Shown: positions 1 to 6,234 of the stretch, piece by piece
How the letters are laid out: the number at the start of each line of letters is the position of its first letter
How positions within the stretch are numbered: position 1 is the stretch's first letter
Source of the DNA: CAZSLC01 sp964607675
GTDB taxonomy: Bacteria > Bacteroidota > Bacteroidia > Bacteroidales > UBA932
Assembly (NCBI GenBank): GCA_964607675.1
Contig: CAZSLC010000043.1
Coordinates: 1-7,152, forward strand
Reading direction: 5' to 3'
DNA: 7,152 nt
The notes under the pieces: generated by a model
Told to the model about the DNA's origin: nothing
The model's database searches: none
What the model saw: only the letters and a program-made list of their open reading frames with translations
Position numbers and translations under genes: made by a program

Positions 1-220
1 CATAAAAGTAAGTATCTTGGGGTCTTGGGAACCAAAAGAAGTAAAAAGAAAAATAGTGCAGCAGGGAATGCTTCGCTTAAAAACATTTTCCTCCATCCAA
101 CTTGAAAATACTCCCTTCAACATTCGGAGAACATTCTACAACCATAGGAGCAGCATGCTTGGTGTTAGAGAGAATACTCATTTTAGATCTATGATACACT
201 CCACATCCAATTAGAATGTC
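1..220 (-). pseudogene. Remnant of a sugar-porter (XylE-like) MFS transporter gene, running off the left edge
   Basis: Read on the minus strand, bases 116 to 1 are open and encode GWRKMFLSEAFPA, then a hydrophobic stretch, then LLVPKTPRYLLL. This is the pattern of the sugar-porter MFS family around the sixth membrane helix (family form GWRxMFxSExxPALL...PESPRxL). A second minus-strand frame, about 220 to 98, gives APMVVECSPNVEGSIFKL, which resembles the family's preceding SPMYIAExxPxxxRGxLVSL loop. The two pieces lie in different frames and meet near base 100. The roughly 30 residues that intact porters have between them are missing, the second frame has a TGA at 119-117, and the first frame ends at TAA 79-77. 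Nothing upstream could encode the first four helices, because a terminator occupies 228-263. I infer a decayed gene with a frame-changing deletion and a lost N-terminus. The rest would lie left of the window. The GWR...SPR piece is convincing; the PMVVE piece less so. Confidence 0.62.
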
Positions 221-227
221 ATTAAAT

Positions 228-263
228 AATAATCCCCTTAATAGAGCTATTAAGGGGATTATT
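228..263. terminator. Two-way intrinsic terminator downstream of the POT transporter gene
   Basis: A perfect 16-bp stem (AATAATCCCCTTAATA at 228-243 with TATTAAGGGGATTATT at 248-263) closes a GAGC tetraloop. The stem ends in A/T-rich sequence on both sides, so each strand reads out into a U-rich stretch partly inside the stem. It begins 30 bases after the stop codon of the minus-strand transporter gene, where its terminator is expected. It would also block plus-strand transcription arriving from the left. Confidence 0.85.
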
Positions 264-292
264 TATTTAGTAAACTGATAGATCAGAATAAA

Positions 293-1903
293 TTAGCACT
301 TAGTGATTCTTTCAAGCCATTTTACCATTGATAGCATTGCTAACATCGAGATTGTACAAGCAACGACAAACACAAGCCATGTAGCCCAGATTGGAATACT
401 ATCATAAAGGAGAGCTCCGATGAAAAGGAATTGGTTACCTACAGCAGTAGCGGCAAGCCAAAAACCCTGCATCAACCCTTGAAGGTGAGGAGGAGCAACT
501 TTAGAAACAAAAGACAATCCAAGAGGACTGATAAACAGCTCAGCTGTAGTCAAGATGAAGTAAGCACCGATTAGCAATAGAGGAGATACCCTTGCTGCAT
601 TATCAAGACCACCCATAGCCTCAACCTCTGATGCAGGTGGAAGACCAAGTGAGAACACAGTCATAACAACATAAGCAACAGCTGCAATACCCATACCGAT
701 ACCAATTTTCATTGGGGTAGAAGGCTCTTTCCCTTTAGCATTAAGCCATCCGAAGATAGAAATTATGATAGGGGTAAGGAATACAACAAAGAAAGGATTG
801 ACACTTTGGAAAATCTCGGCACCAATAATCTGAGTAAATCCAAGGTCAATATTAATCATGCTCAAATCTGTATAGTCGCGAGCAAAGAATGTCAACGTAA
901 GGCCATTTTGGTGGAAAGAGAACCAGAAGAAAATAACAACAGCCAAAACAGCAAACAAAGCATAAAGGCGTTGTTTGATCTCTTTAGCAGACATTTGAAT
1001 ATCCTTAGTATCTGCTGCTGAAGAGGCAGAAGCTTTCACTTTAGCACCAGGATCAGGCAATTTGTTCTTATTAACAATAAATACAACAAGAGAAATAACC
1101 ATAGCCACAATAGCAGCTGCAAATGCATAATGGAAACCTGTGTTAAACACATCAAGATAACTATTGGCAAAAGCCATAAGGTCAGTAGGAGCACCGCTCT
1201 TACTAACTTCAGTAGCAAGAGTAGTCAATCTTTCAGTGGCTTCAGGTCCAATAGTGCCATCAATAAATCTGTGGCAAAGTTCAGGAAGGTCAGAGTTGTA
1301 AATAAAATTGTGTTTTGTCAACCACCAGTTTCTAATACCAATAGCAATAAAAGGTGCGAAGAAGCCCCCTATATTGATAAACATATAGAAAATCTGGAAA
1401 CCAACATCCCTTTTAGCGGCATATTGAGGATTGTCATACATTTGACCAACAACAGCTTGAAGGTTCCCTTTGAAAAGACCATTACCAAATGCAATGATAA
1501 ACAAGCCAGCGCAAGTCAATGTCAAGAAAAGGGCAAGATTAGGAACAGGTGTAGGGGTCGGGATAGCAATCAAAAGGTAACCAACTGCCATCATAATAAG
1601 TCCAGCAAGTATAGTAGCTTTATACTTTTTACTTTTATCTGCAATGATACCCCCAACGAGGGCAAGCACATAAATCAAGGCATAAAATACCGAATAAATA
1701 ATACCTGTAGGGCCTTTTGGTAATCCAAATTTAGCCGAAAGGAAAAGCGTCAGAACTGCCATCATGATGTAAAAGCCAAAGCGTTCACCCATGTTGGCAA
1801 GAGCTGCTGCGATAAGGGCTTTAGGTTGTCCTTTTTTGTTCGTGTAGAGCACAAAAGCGACACTTGCAAAAAGAATGGCAACCGCTGCAATAAATATTAT
1901 CAT
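293..1903 (-). CDS. POT/PTR2-family (proton-dependent oligopeptide) MFS transporter
   Basis: A 536-residue polytopic inner-membrane protein, probably importing di- or tripeptides with protons. Family marks in order: NMGERFGFY (residues 37-45, the ExxERFxYY region of helix 1), GGIIADKSKKYK (84-95, the helix 2-3 loop), FYMFINIGG (172-180, the PTR2 FYxxINxG signature), FWFSFHQNG (326-334, the helix 7 FxxxFEQ position), QSVNPFFVVFLTP (366-378) and SPLGLSFVSKVAPPHLQGLMQGFW (459-482, quoted here as SPLGLSFVSKVAPP then HLQGLMQGFW). Two oddities: the first glutamate of ExxER is Asn37 and the usual helix 7 Glu is His331; and an extra hydrophobic segment (2-20) precedes the KKGQPKALI stretch where such proteins normally begin. 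A soluble insert at about 192-253 and a charged linker at 279-312 separate the helix bundles. The start is the ATG at 1903, 46 bases from a TAnnTTTG box. It is transcribed divergently from the acyltransferase gene and ends at the 228-263 terminator. POT membership is firm; the substrate is inferred from the family. Confidence 0.9.
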   Translation of the reverse strand: MIIFIAAVAILFASVAFVLYTNKKGQPKALIAAALANMGERFGFYIMMAVLTLFLSAKFGLPKGPTGIIYSVFYALIYVLALVGGIIADKSKKYKATILAGLIMMAVGYLLIAIPTPTPVPNLALFLTLTCAGLFIIAFGNGLFKGNLQAVVGQMYDNPQYAAKRDVGFQIFYMFINIGGFFAPFIAIGIRNWWLTKHNFIYNSDLPELCHRFIDGTIGPEATERLTTLATEVSKSGAPTDLMAFANSYLDVFNTGFHYAFAAAIVAMVISLVVFIVNKNKLPDPGAKVKASASSAADTKDIQMSAKEIKQRLYALFAVLAVVIFFWFSFHQNGLTLTFFARDYTDLSMINIDLGFTQIIGAEIFQSVNPFFVVFLTPIIISIFGWLNAKGKEPSTPMKIGIGMGIAAVAYVVMTVFSLGLPPASEVEAMGGLDNAARVSPLLLIGAYFILTTAELFISPLGLSFVSKVAPPHLQGLMQGFWLAATAVGNQFLFIGALLYDSIPIWATWLVFVVACTISMLAMLSMVKWLERITKC

Positions 1904-1948
1904 AAGTTAAATTATTAAAAATGTTAAGAAAATCTAAATTATAGTGGG

Positions 1949-1956
1949 CAAAGATA
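1949..1956 (-). promoter_or_regulatory. Putative -7 box of the POT transporter promoter
   Basis: TATCTTTG on the minus strand matches the Bacteroidota primary sigma factor -7 consensus TAnnTTTG. It lies 45 bases before the ATG at 1903, giving a leader of about 40 bases. I see no clear TTG at the -33 position, so this is a half-supported promoter. Confidence 0.55.
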
Positions 1957-1998
1957 TTAAAATCTTATAAAAATTAAGAGTTTTTTACTAATTTTAGA

Positions 1999-2006
1999 TA
2001 ACTTTG
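1999..2006 (+). promoter_or_regulatory. Putative -7 box for the acyltransferase-DUF4831-pepD transcript
   Basis: TAACTTTG matches TAnnTTTG and sits 31 bases before the ATG at 2038. No good -33 TTG is present; that region is a run of T. The box lies 42 bases from the oppositely directed box at 1949-1956, so the two promoters are back to back. Transcription from here would start at about 2010-2014, which rules out the in-frame TTG at 2011 as a practical start codon. Confidence 0.55.
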
Positions 2007-2037
2007 TTGTTTGAGTAACAACTTTTGGCGAAAAGAA

Positions 2038-2925
2038 ATGAACAAAATAATATATTATATAGTAATCTCAATACTGACACTCCTCTCGCTCCTCCCATTG
2101 AAAATCCATTATTTCTTTTCAGACGTTCTATATTTCATTTTAGCAAAAATAATCCACTACAGATCTGCAACCATATACATCAATCTCGCCCGTTCTTTTC
2201 CTGACAAAAAATACAAAGAGATCAAATTGTTGGCAAAAGAATACTACCACTTCATGTCTGACATCATCGTAGAGTCGGTATGGGCTTTCACAGCCTCTAC
2301 AAAAAAAATAGGGGAACACATAAAATTTTCAAACGGAGAGACCCTCAATAAAATATATGGCAGCGGAAGGAACGTCATGATCGTCATGGGACACTTCGGA
2401 AGTTGGGAAATCTACTCAGGAATGCCCAACCTAAGAGAAAAATACAATCTCAACATCGACAACAAAGACTACACGTATGTCTATAAAAAGATGCACAGCA
2501 AAGTAGCAGACATGGTAATAAAGAGAATACGAGAAAAGCACCATTCATGTAGTCTAATCGAATCCCAAAGCATACTGCGATATATCATTAAAAACAGAGA
2601 CGGAAAAAGAATTTTTTACTTCATAGCAGACCAATCCCCAGAATCGGGTTCGAATTTTGTAGTAAACTTCTTGAACCAGCCAACAAAATTTATTGAAGGG
2701 GCTGAGTACATTGCAAAAAAAACAGGAATGCCAGTATTCTATTTCTCCTCTAACAGAACTAAAAGAGGCTATTACACTGGAGACTACCAACTCATTTGCG
2801 AAGATGCCTCCAAGTGCGAAGATGGATTTGTAACCAAAGAATTAGCACGACTGCTTGAGCAATCGATCATTTCAAACCCTTCCACTTGGCTATGGAGTCA
2901 CAGACGATGGAAAGAAATAATTTAA
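2038..2925 (+). CDS. LpxL/HtrB-like lipid A (Kdo2-lipid IVA) secondary acyltransferase
   Basis: A 295-residue protein of the bacterial lipid A biosynthesis acyltransferase family, which adds a secondary acyl chain to lipid A at the cytoplasmic face of the inner membrane. Visible marks: an N-terminal hydrophobic anchor (about 4-20, IIYYIVISILTLLSLLP), the HX4E catalytic motif GHFGSWE (His119, Glu124), ADQSP (197-201, acceptor-site region), the NQPTKFIEGAEYIAKKTGMP block (213-232) and the C-terminal WLWSHRRWK (284-292) typical of LpxL/LpxM. The length is normal for the family (about 290-310). I chose the ATG at 2038 rather than the in-frame TTG at 2011, because the TTG lies essentially at the predicted transcription start and would add nine residues ahead of the anchor. 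The DUF4831 gene follows after 11 bases, suggesting one transcript. Acyl chain and position cannot be told from sequence. Confidence 0.9.
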   Translation: MNKIIYYIVISILTLLSLLPLKIHYFFSDVLYFILAKIIHYRSATIYINLARSFPDKKYKEIKLLAKEYYHFMSDIIVESVWAFTASTKKIGEHIKFSNGETLNKIYGSGRNVMIVMGHFGSWEIYSGMPNLREKYNLNIDNKDYTYVYKKMHSKVADMVIKRIREKHHSCSLIESQSILRYIIKNRDGKRIFYFIADQSPESGSNFVVNFLNQPTKFIEGAEYIAKKTGMPVFYFSSNRTKRGYYTGDYQLICEDASKCEDGFVTKELARLLEQSIISNPSTWLWSHRRWKEII

Positions 2926-2936
2926 AAATATAAAAA

Positions 2937-4031
2937 ATGGAAAAAGTTATTAGACAATTTATTGCTTTATCTGCGCTAATCTGCACCTCCCTTCTCACCA
3001 TGCAGGGACAACCTTTGAGTAGCTCAGAACCCATCCCTGATGGAGCAGTAGTATATTCACTCCCAAGCACTGCCCTTCATCTCGAAGTTGAAGCCCTACG
3101 GGAATTTTATTCCCCTGGTCCCTACGCACAATATGCCAACAAATACCTCGGTTTAGATGTTTCACAAGCGGAAGAGACCAAATTTCAACTTCTCTCTATA
3201 AAAATGACCCCTTATGTTGAGGCAGACGGAGATAGAAGATACAGCATCAATTTGGTATCCAACTCCCGCATGGCACCTGCCAATTTCTTCAAAATCACCT
3301 CACAAGGATTGATCATTCTTTCAGACCAATACAAAGGGCACAATGAATATTGGCGATTTCCCACCCTTGCAGACAACTTCGAGATAGATCCCAATGCAGC
3401 CACAGAGAACATCACATCGGCAAAAACAACCCTCTATAAAAATGTGAAAACTGCCTCTGGAAGTTATGAAAAAGTAGCAGTACAACAAAGTCAAGTAGTA
3501 GAAAAAAGCCTTGAGAGAAAAGCACAAGAGGCGGCCAACACCATCTTTAATATTAGGAAAAAGAGAGTAGAAATCGTAACAGGAGATACAGATGTCACAT
3601 TCAGCGGTGAAGCTATGACGGCAGTAATCGAACAAATGAACAAAATTGAAGAAGAATATTTAAGTCTCTTCATAGGGAAGAGAGAAACTGCTGTAGAAAA
3701 AATGAATTTTGATGTAATCCCACAATCATCAAACGAAAACCAGCTATATGTAGCATTCAGACTCTCTGACACACACGGACTCCTCCCCCCATCAGATGTC
3801 TCAGGAAGGCCCATCGTTATGCAGCTTGAAGTTGAAAAACAAAAAGGAAGCGCAATCTCAGAAAACGATGCCAGAAAAGCACAATCTGGAAAAGGGGTTA
3901 TTTTTTACAGAGAGCCAGCCATAGCATTAGTCAAAATAGCTGATGGAAAAGACCTTCTTTTTCAACAGAGAGTACCAATATATCAGTTAGGGCAACTCCG
4001 TACATTTCCAATAGAATCATTAATAAAATAG
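2937..4031 (+). CDS. Secreted DUF4831-family protein of unknown function
   Basis: A 364-residue protein whose pattern matches DUF4831, a Bacteroidota family without a known role. Family-like blocks: VVYSLPSTALHLEVEA (38-53), YSPGPYAQYANKYLGLD (58-74), EAANTIFNIRKKRVEIVTGD (198-217), SGEAM (223-227) and EEEYLSLFIGK (238-248). Residues 1-24 form a signal peptide: KVIRQ, then a hydrophobic core (IALSALICTSLLTM), then a probable signal peptidase I site near MQG-QP. Cys16 is not in a lipobox (ALIC lacks a small residue before Cys), so it is probably periplasmic or envelope-associated rather than a lipoprotein. No catalytic motif is apparent. It begins 11 bases after the acyltransferase stop behind an A-rich tract with no SD, and ends 26 bases before pepD. 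Its place after a lipid A enzyme makes an envelope role plausible but unproven. Confidence 0.82.
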   Translation: MEKVIRQFIALSALICTSLLTMQGQPLSSSEPIPDGAVVYSLPSTALHLEVEALREFYSPGPYAQYANKYLGLDVSQAEETKFQLLSIKMTPYVEADGDRRYSINLVSNSRMAPANFFKITSQGLIILSDQYKGHNEYWRFPTLADNFEIDPNAATENITSAKTTLYKNVKTASGSYEKVAVQQSQVVEKSLERKAQEAANTIFNIRKKRVEIVTGDTDVTFSGEAMTAVIEQMNKIEEEYLSLFIGKRETAVEKMNFDVIPQSSNENQLYVAFRLSDTHGLLPPSDVSGRPIVMQLEVEKQKGSAISENDARKAQSGKGVIFYREPAIALVKIADGKDLLFQQRVPIYQLGQLRTFPIESLIK

Positions 4032-4057
4032 ACAATCATTAACTAAAACATATTATT

Positions 4058-5509
4058 ATGACAATAGCAGAATTAGAACCCAAAAGAGTGTGGAAAAACT
4101 TTTATTCACTCACTCAAATACCAAGACCATCAAAAAGAGAACAAAAGGCAGTAGCCTTCCTTGAAAAATTCGGAAAAGACTTAGGGCTTGAAACCATAAA
4201 AGACGAAGTAGGAAACATCATTATCCGCAAACCTGCAACACCAGGAATGGAGAACTGCAAAGGCATCATCCTACAAGGTCACGTTGATATGGTACCCCAA
4301 AACAACAAAGATGTAAAACACAACTGGGATACAGACCCTATTAAGCCAAGAATAGAGGGAGAGTGGGTATATGCAACAGGAACCACACTTGGAGCAGACA
4401 ACGGTTTAGGCTGTGCAGCAGCAATGGCTGTTTTAGAGGCAAAAGATCTCCAACACGGCCCCATCGAAGCACTTTTCACCATTGATGAAGAGACAGGTAT
4501 GACAGGAGCAAGGGCTCTAAAAAGCGGGCTTCTAAAAGGAGATATTTTAATCAACCTTGACTCAGAAGACGAAGGAGAGCTATATGTAGGATGTGCAGGA
4601 GGCTTAGATGCAACCGCAGAATTCGAATACAAAGAAGAACCACTTCCACAAGGATATGAAGTATTCAACATAGTAGTCAAAGGACTCCGAGGAGGTCACT
4701 CAGGAATGGAAATCAACGAAGGCCGTGCCAATTCCAACAAAATAATAGTTCGTTACCTTATCCCATTCCTTCGCGAGATGGGAGGAAAACTCATCTCCAT
4801 CGAAGGGGGCAACCTCAGAAATGCAATCCCACGTGAAGCAACAGCACTATATGCCCTACCAACCTCAAAAGTAGCAGAAGCAGCAGCATTTGCAAAAGAA
4901 CTCACTGCCAATATCAAAAACGAATATGAACCAATTGATCCTGCACTTGAAGTACAAATAACCCCAGCAAAAGGGGATAAAGTGATGGCATCAGACGTAG
5001 CCCTTCGTGCTATGATGGCAGTTGCAGCATGCCCTTGTGGAGTAGATAGACTAAGTTTAGTAATGGAAAACCTAGTAGAAACATCAAACAATCTTGCAAT
5101 AGTAAAATCAGAAAACGGTAAAATCTTCATCAAAACCCTTATGAGAGGATCAATAGATTCAGCAAAAGAGGCACTAAGTGAGGAAATTCGTGCAGCCTTT
5201 GAGCTAGCAGGGGCAAAAGTAACCCTCACAGGAGGCTATTCAGGATGGCAACCCAACATGAAATCGGCAATCTTAAAAGAAATGAAAGAGATCTATGCAA
5301 AAATGTTCGGAGTAGAACCTCAAGTAAAAGCCATCCACGCAGGATTAGAATGTGGTATTTTAGCGGGAGCATACCCCAATTGGGACATGGTATCATGTGG
5401 TCCCACCCTTCGTTCTCCACACTCACCAGACGAAAGAGCCCTCATTTCAACAGTAGATAAATGGTGGAGATTCTTAGTAGAAGTACTCAAGAACGCACCT
5501 AAGAAATAA
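4058..5509 (+). CDS. pepD: Aminoacyl-histidine dipeptidase (Xaa-His dipeptidase, M20C)
   Basis: A 483-residue cytosolic di-zinc metallopeptidase that cleaves Xaa-His dipeptides such as carnosine and a range of other dipeptides. The length matches the family (E. coli PepD is about 485). By family pattern the metal ligands are His75 (in QGHVDMVP), bridging Asp114 (TLGADNGLG), Glu145 (IDEETG), Asp168 (INLDSEDEG) and His455 (SPHSPDE); the catalytic residues are Asp77 and Glu144. RGGHSGMEI (211-219) starts the lid/dimerisation domain and IHAGLECGIL (426-435) belongs to the returning catalytic domain. All expected residues are present, so the enzyme should be active. No promoter is evident in the 26-bp gap upstream, so it is probably read from the acyltransferase promoter. 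The POT transporter gene nearby offers a source of dipeptides, although it is transcribed the other way. The 5542-5568 hairpin is its likely terminator. Confidence 0.95.
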   Translation: MTIAELEPKRVWKNFYSLTQIPRPSKREQKAVAFLEKFGKDLGLETIKDEVGNIIIRKPATPGMENCKGIILQGHVDMVPQNNKDVKHNWDTDPIKPRIEGEWVYATGTTLGADNGLGCAAAMAVLEAKDLQHGPIEALFTIDEETGMTGARALKSGLLKGDILINLDSEDEGELYVGCAGGLDATAEFEYKEEPLPQGYEVFNIVVKGLRGGHSGMEINEGRANSNKIIVRYLIPFLREMGGKLISIEGGNLRNAIPREATALYALPTSKVAEAAAFAKELTANIKNEYEPIDPALEVQITPAKGDKVMASDVALRAMMAVAACPCGVDRLSLVMENLVETSNNLAIVKSENGKIFIKTLMRGSIDSAKEALSEEIRAAFELAGAKVTLTGGYSGWQPNMKSAILKEMKEIYAKMFGVEPQVKAIHAGLECGILAGAYPNWDMVSCGPTLRSPHSPDERALISTVDKWWRFLVEVLKNAPKK

Positions 5510-5510
5510 T

Positions 5511-5540
5511 TTGTTGTTTAACAGAATATTATTATATTTG
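5511..5540 (+). promoter_or_regulatory. Promoter of the rpsF-rpsR-rplI operon
   Basis: TTG (5511-5513) and TATATTTG (5533-5540) are separated by 19 bases, a full match to the Bacteroidota -33 TTG / -7 TAnnTTTG promoter pattern. It begins one base after the pepD stop codon, so the two genes are packed tightly. The predicted transcription start, a few bases past 5540, falls at the foot of the next hairpin. Confidence 0.8.
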
Positions 5541-5541
5541 C

Positions 5542-5568
5542 AGCCCTTTTGGTAAATCCAAAAGGGCT
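5542..5568 (+). terminator. Hairpin ending pepD and lying at the 5' end of the rpsF transcript
   Basis: AGCCCTTTTGG (5542-5552) pairs perfectly with CCAAAAGGGCT (5558-5568) around a TAAAT loop: 11 bp, followed by TATTTATTAATAATTT. As a terminator for pepD the position is right (32 bases after the stop) but the U tract is broken by A. The same hairpin begins two bases after the rpsF -7 box, so transcripts from that promoter should start at or within its left arm. Confidence 0.65.
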
Positions 5569-5598
5569 TATTTATTAATAATTTAATTACAACACAAG

Positions 5599-5940
5599 AT
5601 GTTAAAACAGTACGAAACCGTTTTCATTGCAACTCCCGTTTTATCTGAGGCACAGATGAAGGAAGCGGTAGAAAAGTATCGTAATCTCATCACTTCAGAA
5701 GGAGGAGAGATAGTTTACGAAGAGGACTGGGGCTTAAAGAAATTAGCCTATCCAATCCAAAAAAAGACAACAGGATTCTACCACCTGTTTGAGTTCAAAG
5801 CAGACACACAGTTTATCAACAAATTAGAGATCAACTACAGACGTGATGAAAAGATTATTCGTTTCCTCACCTTTGCAATGGACAAACATTCAATCTCTTA
5901 TGCAGAGCGCAGAAGAGCAAACAAACAAGAAGCTAAATAA
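5599..5940 (+). CDS. rpsF: Small ribosomal subunit protein bS6
   Basis: A 113-residue bS6, which binds bS18 and 16S rRNA on the 30S platform. Family marks: YETVFIATPVLSE (5-17), GGEIVYEEDWGLKKLAYPIQ (35-54), then KKTTGFYHLFEF (55-66), and RRDEKIIRFLT (81-91). The tail (residues 96-113, HSISYAERRRANKQEAK region) is short and basic. The start ATG is preceded by ACAACACAAG, without an SD but with A at -3, as is usual in Bacteroidota. It is the first gene of the three-gene ribosomal operon, with a leader of about 50 bases from the 5511-5540 promoter. Its stop codon TAA overlaps the strong SD of rpsR. Confidence 0.97.
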   Translation: MLKQYETVFIATPVLSEAQMKEAVEKYRNLITSEGGEIVYEEDWGLKKLAYPIQKKTTGFYHLFEFKADTQFINKLEINYRRDEKIIRFLTFAMDKHSISYAERRRANKQEAK

Positions 5941-5945
5941 GGAGG
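5939..5945 (+). promoter_or_regulatory. Strong Shine-Dalgarno sequence of rpsR
   Basis: AAGGAGG with 9 bases to the rpsR ATG is fully complementary to the anti-SD core. It overlaps the rpsF stop codon (TAAGGAGG). Most Bacteroidota genes lack an SD, and the other genes here (acyltransferase, DUF4831, pepD, rpsF) show none. Strong SDs upstream of bS18 and bS21 genes have been reported in this phylum and proposed to serve autoregulation. Confidence 0.88.
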
Positions 5946-5954
5946 TATTAGATT

Positions 5955-6221
5955 ATGGCTACAAACAATGAAATTCGTTATTTGAATCCTCCTACAGTAG
6001 AGGTAAAAAAGAAAAAATACTGTCGTTTCAAAAAGACAGGTATTAAATATGTTGACTACAAGGACGCAGAATTCTTGAAACGTTTCCTTAATGAGCAAGG
6101 TAAAATCCTTCCTCGTCGTCTCACTGGTACTTCTCTTAAATTCCAAAAGAAAGTAGCTCAAGCAGTTAAGCGTGCAAGACACCTTGCTTTGCTTCCATAT
6201 GTAACAGATTTATTGAAATAA
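5955..6221 (+). CDS. rpsR: Small ribosomal subunit protein bS18
   Basis: An 88-residue bS18, partner of bS6 on the 30S platform. The core motif is YKDAEFLKRFLNEQGKILPR (35-54) followed by RLTGTSLKFQKKVAQAVKRA (55-74) and RHLALLPYV (75-83), the family signature. The N-terminus (1-25) is extended and basic, with one cysteine (Cys23, in KKKYCRF). It follows rpsF by 14 bases, and its SD overlaps the rpsF stop. In Flavobacterium ribosomes bS18, bS6 and bS21 sequester the anti-SD, so an SD on this gene would let a ribosome lacking bS18 favour bS18 synthesis. That is established for the phylum as a proposal and inferred here. Confidence 0.97.
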   Translation: MATNNEIRYLNPPTVEVKKKKYCRFKKTGIKYVDYKDAEFLKRFLNEQGKILPRRLTGTSLKFQKKVAQAVKRARHLALLPYVTDLLK

Positions 6222-6225
6222 GGAG
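6220..6225 (+). promoter_or_regulatory. Shine-Dalgarno sequence of rplI
   Basis: AAGGAG with 9 bases to the rplI ATG, overlapping the rpsR stop codon (TAAGGAG). The geometry is the same as at the rpsF-rpsR junction, one base shorter in complementarity. The purine-rich AAAGAGG that follows could offer a second, too-close pairing site. Confidence 0.75.
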
Positions 6226-6234
6226 AAAGAGGAT

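Noticed and set aside
17..214. Plus-strand 65-residue open frame
   Set aside because: It starts at TTG, resembles nothing I recognise, and lies opposite the sugar-porter remnant, which explains the region better.
2011..2037. TTG start adding nine residues to the acyltransferase
   Set aside because: It coincides with the predicted transcription start just after the -7 box; the ATG at 2038 starts directly at the membrane anchor as family members do.
2982..2984. Cys16 of the DUF4831 protein as a lipoprotein cysteine
   Set aside because: The preceding residues ALI do not form a lipobox, because position -1 should be Gly, Ala or Ser.
5542..5598. S6:S18-binding leader RNA upstream of rpsF
   Set aside because: I looked for the CCG-containing bulged hairpin of that motif. 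The leader is short, contains no CCG, and its only hairpin is a plain perfect stem.
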